Shown: one piece after another, positions 58,895 to 64,000 of the stretch | Numbering within the stretch: the first letter of the stretch is position 1 | Layout: every line of letters starts with the position of its first letter | NCBI GenBank assembly: GCA_023078555.1 | Contig: CM041202.1 | Location: 5,442,522 to 5,506,521 of the forward strand | Reading direction: 5' to 3' | Source: Ulva prolifera | Taxonomy: Eukaryota; Chlorophyta; Ulvophyceae; Ulvales; Ulvaceae | DNA: 64,000 nt | Notes under the pieces: model-generated | What the model was told of the DNA's origin: nothing | Databases searched by the model: none | Seen by the model: only the letters and a program-made list of their open reading frames with translations | Program-made: the position numbers and the translations under genes

Positions 58895-59026
58895 TTACAA
58901 GGACAAAGGCAGCAAGGCGGGCAGCACCGCGAAAGAAGCAAACAGACGAATCAAACACCCAGCCACCCACGCACGCAACACCCACCACGCCCAGGAAACC
59001 CATCACCGGCGCAGCAAACGACACCT
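58895..59026 (-). mobile_element. LINE family 2, 132-bp copy, 14-bp TSD
   Basis: TTCGCACCCGTGTG flanks it exactly at 58881-58894 and 59027-59040. The insert is TTACAAGGACAAAGGCAGCA through CATCACCGGCGCAGCAAACG. Confidence 0.92.
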
Positions 59027-59429
59027 TTCGCACCCGTGTGCATGCGAAAGGAACAGTGGCCCGCGTCAGCGCACACACAGCAACACTGACCTGCAGCACA
59101 GGCCGCAGTGCATACACCACCGGACACTCCCGCGCCACTCTCACCAATCAGCCTCAAAGGTGCGCCGGCTAGCCGCGGCTGTCAACTGTAAACATCCGGC
59201 CTAGCTTGCATGGCTGTGGTGCCCGGCGGGTGCTGCGCGGGAGATGGACCCATGATCTGAGTATACGCACCTCAGCATGGGAGTATGGTCATGCTGCAAC
59301 ACATTTCATATGTTGGCTACGTCTCTCGCTTGCCTGTGTCCTGATGATTCAGGGTGCACCATGCTGTTGTCACTCAGTGTCAAGCAGATGTCTGTGCTGG
59401 CTTCTGGCATGATCTGCAGGCGTGCACAC

Positions 59430-59542
59430 ACGGGGTGGGTCGCTTTGCAGCATTTCCAGGTCTGCAGGCGGCATGCCGCCCAGAAATTACACCTGAATAT
59501 TCGGAATTGTTACAGATGTTCGGGTGCGACGACCCAACACTG
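59430..59542. mobile_element. hAT-type MITE, copy C, left end decayed
   Basis: The right end GACGACCCAACACTG is typical. The left end has drifted (ACGGGGTGGGTC), but octamers GTGCACAC at 59422-59429 and 59543-59550 match exactly. Confidence 0.7.
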
Positions 59543-59604
59543 GTGCACACGCGTGCCCACGGCCAGGCTGCTGGTGGTGCGCTGCTCTGTGTTCTGACAT
59601 TGTA

Positions 59605-59638
59605 CCGCAGCGGGATCTGCCGGCAGATCCCGCTGCGG
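59605..59638. repeat. Perfect palindrome, 17-bp arms
   Basis: CCGCAGCGGGATCTGCC followed at once by its inverse. GC-rich, so a stable cruciform or hairpin is possible. Confidence 0.95.
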
Positions 59639-59839
59639 CCTCTATGGCTTTTGCCTTACAAACACCGGTGCCCATGACCGTGCACAGGTGGCGAATTCGA
59701 AGATGAAGATAAGTGTCAGATAAGTGTCGTGGAAGAGTGATCGGTAATACACAAACAGAAACACAGAACCTCTTTCAACTCAACTGCCACTCACCAACGG
59801 CCACACATTTTCTGCGGACAAGTTGATGCAAATGAACTA

Positions 59840-60190
59840 ACAGTGTAAAAGCTACCGCCTCTGTTTCAGGAGGTCGTGGGTTCGATATCGATTCTGCGTG
59901 CGCTTTGGGGGATCGAAACGGCCGTGCGTGACCACCTTGCTGAGCACAGGAGGAGGCCCTGTGAGTTGCGTACGGTCGTCTGAGGGGGGTTTCCAGGTGG
60001 TTTACCCCTTCGGCAGATGCGGTCCCCCGTGAACTCGGAGTTGTCAATGTCCAATAGGATACGGCTCATGATGCTGCAGCAAATTCAGATTTACTTTTAT
60101 TTTTTTGAAGTTGATTCGGATGAGATTCGGTTTCAGTGTTTGTTGTCTCCCATTCACTCTTTTGTAAGCAACTTTTACTTTACTTTACAG
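59840..60190 (+). mobile_element. tRNA-like SINE, copy B
   Basis: CAGGAGGTCGTGGGTTCGAT is a better B box than in copy A. Blocks downstream to GTCCAATAGGATACGGCTCA match copy A. A LINE family 1 tail (about 60109-60167) interrupts its T-rich end. Confidence 0.6.
60109..60167 (+). mobile_element. LINE family 1, solo 3' tail in the SINE end
   Basis: GAAGTTGATTCGGATGAGAT through CCATTCACTCTTTTGTAA. Flanked by TTTACTTT-rich DNA, so the duplication cannot be resolved. Confidence 0.65.
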
Positions 60191-60452
60191 TTGGAAAAAA
60201 AGTAACGGCAACGTGAAACCGATCTACAGGTGACAGCAACACGGCAATTGTTCACCAGGAACGTGCATTCACAGGGCTTAATTATTGTCATAACTACACG
60301 CAGCTACAGCCAATTGCAAGGCAGGACCCAGGCAAAACAGCGTCCGGGGCGACACAATGGATGTAGTTCGATGATGGTGGATAATTTATACTATACAGTT
60401 ATTGCTCTTGAGGGCGCTGGCGCCGTCCAGAGCTGCGGCAGAGATGCCAAAC

Positions 60453-62177
60453 AGGGGGGTCTGCACTCGGGCCATGCACACGTCCACCGGGAACGCGAGC
60501 AGCTCAGACATCGCCCAGGGCCCTGGGCGGTGTCTATAGACTCACAATAACATACTGAATGCACACAGGCGGTCGTCTCAAGTCACTGGGCGAAAGCGGC
60601 CCTTTTGTCGAAAAACGTATGCATGCCTGGGCAGAATGACCCATTTCGCCCAGGGAGCGCCCACAGCGCCCAGTGCGTGCCCAGCATACGCCCAGTGAGC
60701 CTAGGACACCCTTATAATGTATATATCCAGTGTTGGGACGATCATTTTTATGTTATTGATTGCTGTGGCAGGCGTCCTAGCCGTTGCGACTTGTGGGGTC
60801 ATGTACTGTCACCTGCAGTCTGTTTGGAAACATGCTGCAATAGGCGTGCATGCTTAAATTATGGCACAGTCGAGATACCTTCAAACATGGCGACAGCTGT
60901 GATCGAGGCTGATCAAGCGGCGGTCCACCTGATGAAGGTCATTGTATCGACACCATATGGATGCAGCTGGCCTGCTTGATCAAGCTGACATGTTCATCAT
61001 AAATTACAGAATCATGTAGTTGCATCTAGTTGTTTTGCAATCAATGTCACATCTGAATGGCATTCAGGTTGTATGCTGATTGCGTGGTAGCATTGTGCAT
61101 GAGACAGAAAACCGAAGCAGTTGACTGTATACTGCTGTGAAGAACAGTGCAATCAAATGTGTAGACGAGACGAACTTAGCCTGCGCTCTGCATCACTGTC
61201 AAGGGGAATCTGCACTGCATCGGAGGTGTAGGATAGCCAGAATGCGTTACGCACAGACTCCTTGGCTCTGTGACCTGCCACATTACGCCCACTGATGACA
61301 TCACGATTGTCCACGAATCACTCACGTAAATTGGTGCTGGTTGAACAGCGATCAGACATTTCGTAGTCGGCAGTGCTGAATAAATTTGTGTGAACGCAAA
61401 TGCTGTCGCGATCGTCACAGCCAGACTCGCAGCTGCTCCGTGTTTTCCAGAACGCAGAATGGAAACTGATGTACACAGGCGAAAACGTTGACTGCAATTG
61501 TGAGATCGCGCAAGGATCGTTCTCGCGCAAGGTTCGTTCGATTAGCCGGTGTACGGCAGCATACTTTCAATCTCTGTGACGGAGGAACGCTGCTGCCTGT
61601 CCCACCTGTGCTAGTAATCCTGAGCGACCTAGGGCTGGTGATTGCTGGTGATTTGTCGTATGTATATGAATTTGTTGTGGTCGATTATAATGCTGTTTGC
61701 GTCTTTGCAAACTCACAAGGTGTAGAAACTGCACGCAAGTTCCGGCAGAAACACACAGCAATGCCACCACTTACTTAATTTTATTCAATGATTAATCTGC
61801 GATAGCTGAGCCGGTCTAGGCCGGCGTGGTGTCCGTTCTCCGTGACTGCATCACAGACACGTCGGACATACCCGCACGACACCGGTTGATAGGCCACTGA
61901 ACATCTATGAGACATGTTATAGTGTTTTTGGGATGTTCTCAACCCACTGTGCTCACTGGGCGTGCGCTGGGCGCCAAATCCGCTTCCATGGGCAAAACCG
62001 GCATTTTGGCCGAAAACAGGCCTTTCCCTGGGCACTTTTGTACGTTGAGCCCAGGGACCGCCTGTGTGCATTCAGTATGTTATTGTGAGTCTATAGACAC
62101 CGCCCAGGGCCCTGGGCGATGTCTGAGCTGCTCGCGTTCCCGGTGGACGTGTGCATGGCCCGAGTGCAGACCCCCCT
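60453..62177. mobile_element. DNA transposon, 1,725 bp, identical 122-bp TIRs
   Basis: The first 122 bases (AGGGGGGTCTGCACTCGG onward, 60453-60574) recur with no difference as the reverse complement at 62056-62177. Octamers TGCCAAAC flank it exactly (60445-60452, 62178-62185). Inside each TIR are clusters of GCCCA/TGGGC words in both orientations, like transposase-binding subterminal repeats. The interior has only short frames, so it is non-autonomous. Identical TIRs suggest recent movement. An 8-bp duplication fits hAT, Merlin or KDZ (Zisupton-type) elements; the AGGGGGG start does not settle which. Confidence 0.9.
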
Positions 62178-62185
62178 TGCCAAAC

Positions 62186-63750
62186 CGCGCGTATGCGCCA
62201 TTGCAAGGCATCTGGCACTAGCTGTCAAGTAGCAAGCACAGTACCATCGTCACCGTTGACACCACGGTGAACGGCTTGCCGTGACTGCTATCGTGAACAG
62301 CTCTCGATGCGAATCGATCATACGGTGGCGTGCGGACGTAAGCTTTAGCTGGTTGTGGATCCGCAGCGAAGAATCATGTAACAAAAAACCATTCCGGGCG
62401 AGGCAAAGACTGAGCTCACAGCAGTGAAAGAACAGGAATTTGACTGTTTAGGAATTTGTGGGAGGTCTGACGGCCTCTGATCTGACAGAACGCCGAAAGC
62501 TTCGCGCTTCACACCCGCCGCGCCAACCACACCACGGCTTGGTCTGGACCGCAGATCACGTCCTTAAGAACGCAGACGTGCACACAAATGTACACGGAAA
62601 CACACAGATATACGCTCTTGTATCGAAAGCCGAGTTTGCAAGGTATTCTGGCTGCACGTGGATCCGGAATCTCACCAGGCTTGACCTGAAGCATGTGGAC
62701 GTCTCGGACTGCGCAGCATTCTGGACAACCACTTCGGCTATCCCCTGTTCAAACAGAAGACCAGATGAAAATTAGCTGTGGCAGGAATCTATCTCAAGCA
62801 CTGCAAAGGTGGCCGCGCTGGCGACGCTGACCAGCGTTGGTGGACGAGTACGTCTCTAGAGATCTGTGCCTGGTGCCCGATTGCGCGACGAGGCAGGAAT
62901 GGCATAGCCTCAGCGTTTTTAGCTAAATTCGCCGGCTGCAGAGTGCGTTTCAGTGGATGTACTGTGTTCCGGGGTCATGGCGCAATGCTAGCACGTGTCG
63001 AGGTCATGGCGGAGCACGCACACGCGTATCTCCAGCTGAATTCAGGCTTCCGAACTCGAGATACTGACTCCGCCATGACCTCGCGCTGACGGTTATGGCG
63101 GATTTTGCATATAGGTACATGGGTGCGCTCGCACCAGAGTCCGAATTTCATACCGTACCCTTTCCATGTCCCCGCAGTACGTCTAGTGTCCACTGGACAC
63201 TGTCCAGGCAGGGGTGAATTTCACAGAATGACAGGGCGAGGAGGCAAACACCACCGAACGAACAATATGCAGCGCTAGAACAGCTTGTTTGCTAGCAAAC
63301 AATACAACAGCTGGGGGATGGCAAGTTGCTGACGTGCATCTTGACCGCGTTGCCTCTGGCAGACATATGCATGTCGTGCATGGTGCGTCGGACAACCCCC
63401 TGGGGTCATCAGAGTCCACCGGGAACTCCGGAGGCGGGTCCACCGCAGCTGATAGTCCGTCTTCGCGTGCTGCGACGCATGCGCAGGGATCCACCGCAAC
63501 CGCTGCCGGGCCTGCCTCCGCCAGCTCCACCGCCACTTCGACCTCCACGGCGTCCTCGAGCCGCACATGCGCAGGGCTTTTCTGTCGGGGGTTAGCATGG
63601 CCGAGCGTAACCTCGCCGGCCGCCCAGGCCTGCTCCTCCCTCTCCGTGGCCCCAGCCGGGGCAGCCTGTTGCAGCGCTGGCAGGGGCTGTTTGGCGAACT
63701 GCATGAAATGCTGGGGTGCATGCATGGGAGGCCGACGCCCGCGACCTAGG
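62186..63750. other. No gene recognised; inverted repeat present
   Basis: CGAGGTCATGGCGGAG (62999-63014) and its inverse (63068-63083) flank a 53-base loop. A GC-rich Ser/Thr/Ala frame at 63289-63873 and its antisense look like composition artefacts. Confidence 0.35.
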
Positions 63751-63751
63751 C

Positions 63752-64000
63752 GTTCGCGTCTGGCAAGCTACTGGAGGCCCTGGGGCGGGACGGGCGATCG
63801 CGGACCATGCGGCCGCACTCCACCTCCAGGGCATCAGCCTCGACACGCTGGCCGGCAGGCAGGGGGTGCCTAGGAAGCGGCGTGGCTCAGGCGCACCTCG
63901 AGGGGACTGGCGGGCGCCTTCCTCTCCACTCTGCCGGGTCGCATCCTCACCCTGGGCGACGCTATGCTTATCGTGGCGGTGTGGCACCGCCTGCAATTCC
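63752..64000 (+). mobile_element. LINE fragment running off the window end
   Basis: Plus-strand frames encode LGVRVWQATGGPG, HAAALHLQGISLDTLAGRQG, then after a frame change LAGAFLSTLPGRILTLGDAM and VAVWHRLQF. The last part matches the region before the zinc knuckle of LINE proteins (compare ASAWLTALPG in the 23-25 kb copy). The frame change suggests decay. A third LINE group or a family-1 relative is possible. Confidence 0.6.

Noticed and set aside
63289-63873. 194-codon Ser/Thr/Ala-rich frame
   Set aside because: Composition follows GC content, it has no motif, and it overlaps a better LINE reading at its 3' part.

Overview
The window looks like nuclear DNA of a green alga, probably chlorophycean. 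Genes are split by introns whose donors read GTGCG, GTGTG or GTAC and whose acceptors are almost always TGCAG. GCATGC palindromes are very common. Two LINE families end at TGTAA, the motif chlorophyte algae use as polyadenylation signal. The gene set (M48 peptidases and a many-domain SRCR protein) also fits such algae. I cannot name the genus.

Layout. 0-8 kb: a zinc-finger exon, an old TIR element, LINE fragments including one LINE nested in another, and a hAT-type MITE that carries a LINE insertion. 8.4-8.9 kb: last exon of a gene whose protein has a conserved head and an acidic-then-basic low-complexity tail; a paralogous exon lies at 26.8-27.2 kb on the other strand. 12.6-34.5 kb: three OMA1-like M48 metallopeptidase copies, all on the minus strand. 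The first is a pseudogene with an H-to-R change in HExxH; the other two have matching exon lengths and intact motifs. A 2.4-kb LINE copy and an inverted shorter copy sit between them. 39.6-45.4 kb: a six-exon plus-strand gene with a possible divergent NYN/PIN-like nuclease domain; its introns hold a LINE and a tRNA-like SINE. 48.8-58.1 kb: a thirteen-exon minus-strand gene for a secreted protein with eight SRCR domains. 58.7-62.2 kb: two small hAT MITEs, a LINE end, a second SINE copy, and a 1.7-kb DNA transposon with identical 122-bp terminal inverted repeats. The window ends inside another LINE copy.

How it fits together. The host genes look unrelated: intracellular proteases, a possible RNA-binding or RNA-cutting protein, and a secreted or matrix SRCR protein. 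What unites the window is repeated mobile-element activity, most of it readable because target-site duplications survive. Exon models for the SRCR, M48 and NYN-like genes rest on reading frame, splice motifs and intron phase that agree at every junction I checked. First exons of the SRCR and M48 genes were not found. All work was by eye.
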